Source of the DNA: an uncultured Eubacteriales bacterium
GTDB lineage: Bacteria; Bacillota; Clostridia; Oscillospirales; Acutalibacteraceae
Length of the DNA stretch: 12,872 nucleotides
Direction: 5' to 3'
Assembly: GCA_934636435.1 (NCBI GenBank)
Contig: CAKUAQ010000048.1
Coordinates: 1-12,872, forward strand
Position numbers and translations under genes: made by a program. How positions within the stretch are numbered: the first letter of the stretch is position 1; every line of letters starts with the position of its first letter. Of this stretch, positions 12,646-12,872 are shown in pieces. A model generated the notes under the pieces. The model did not search any database. It was not told the DNA's origin and saw only the letters and a list, made by a program, of their open reading frames with translations.

Positions 12646-12872
12646 ATGGAGCAGGGAACAGCCAAAAAAGCAGGCGGCATTGTTCTCAGCCTGCTGTTTG
12701 TGCTCGGGGCTTTTCTGATTCCGAGAGGGCTGGTTGGAGATTGGTTTGGCAATAAGAGCAAGGATGCCGCCGAAAAATACGTCGCTCAGCAGGTTTACCG
12801 CTCTTCGGGTCTGGTCTGTGAAAGCTACCGTTCGGAGGTCGTTTACAAAGACGGGGACACACGACTGATCGC
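12646..12872 (+). CDS. Membrane-anchored protein of unknown function, partial (runs off window)
   Basis: 75 codons are visible from ATG 12646, seven bases after a perfect AAGGAGG. The N-terminus is short and basic (MEQGTAKKAG), followed by a hydrophobic segment at residues 11-27 (GGIVLSLLFVLGAFLIP): a signal anchor or uncleaved signal peptide with no clear lipobox. After it comes a soluble charged region (SKDAAEKYVAQQVYRS, then ESYRSEVVYKDGDTR) that probably lies outside the membrane. No family recognised from this fragment. An in-frame ATG two codons upstream is too close to the ribosome site. A consensus promoter with an overlapping dyad precedes it, next to a divergent XRE regulator. Confidence 0.75.
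   Translation, partial: MEQGTAKKAGGIVLSLLFVLGAFLIPRGLVGDWFGNKSKDAAEKYVAQQVYRSSGLVCESYRSEVVYKDGDTRLI

Noticed and set aside
1..12872. CRISPR arrays, tRNA or rRNA genes, insertion sequences
   Set aside because: No regularly spaced repeats, no cloverleaf-like sequence and no transposase motif were seen.

Overview
The window looks like a GC-rich Firmicute chromosome, most likely a gut clostridium of the Oscillospiraceae/Ruminococcaceae type (inference). The reasons are GC-rich coding sequence combined with AT-rich consensus sigma-A promoters, strong AAGGAGG ribosome binding sites, GTG starts in phage genes, and proteins that read like clostridial gut families. The window divides into a phage-derived left part (1 to about 5044) and a chromosomal right part (about 5345 to the end).

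Left part. A leftward (minus-strand) packaging operon runs from about 4000 off the window edge. It holds small leader-proximal ORFs of uncertain frame, a 67-aa unknown protein, a terminase small subunit whose original start appears cut off by an in-frame TAG, a 57-aa coiled-coil protein, the PBSX-type terminase large subunit, two small ORFs (one membrane-anchored), and the first 369 residues of a portal protein. Facing away from it is a rightward gene for a self-cleaving XRE/S24 (CI/LexA-like) repressor. Between them lie two divergent sigma-A promoters with near-identical palindromic boxes (TTGCA-TTT-TGCAA type). A third, perfect copy lies inside the start of the terminase small-subunit frame. 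No integrase, excision or replication gene lies between repressor and packaging genes. The repressor transcript appears to have a leader of about 300 nt with several hairpins, two of which share the core AATAC-N4-GTATT.

Right part. A divergent-type PRPP synthetase with its own promoter and terminator is followed by a three-gene lipid/membrane operon: diacylglycerol kinase-like lipid kinase, YjdF/DUF2238-like membrane protein and PAP2-family phosphatase, tightly packed and closed by a strong terminator. Glycogen phosphorylase follows, with its own promoter and an unusual Lys/Ala/Pro-rich N-terminal tail of about 45 residues. A 21-bp perfect palindrome serves as a terminator between glgP and a convergent small XRE regulator. 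That regulator diverges from a membrane-anchored protein that runs off the right edge and has a full-consensus promoter (TTGACA-17-TATAAT) overlapped by a dyad.

The most interesting region is the compact lysogeny-type switch wired directly to packaging genes, with its third internal operator and the broken or recoded terS start. All functional assignments come from motifs and remembered family features; no database search was run.
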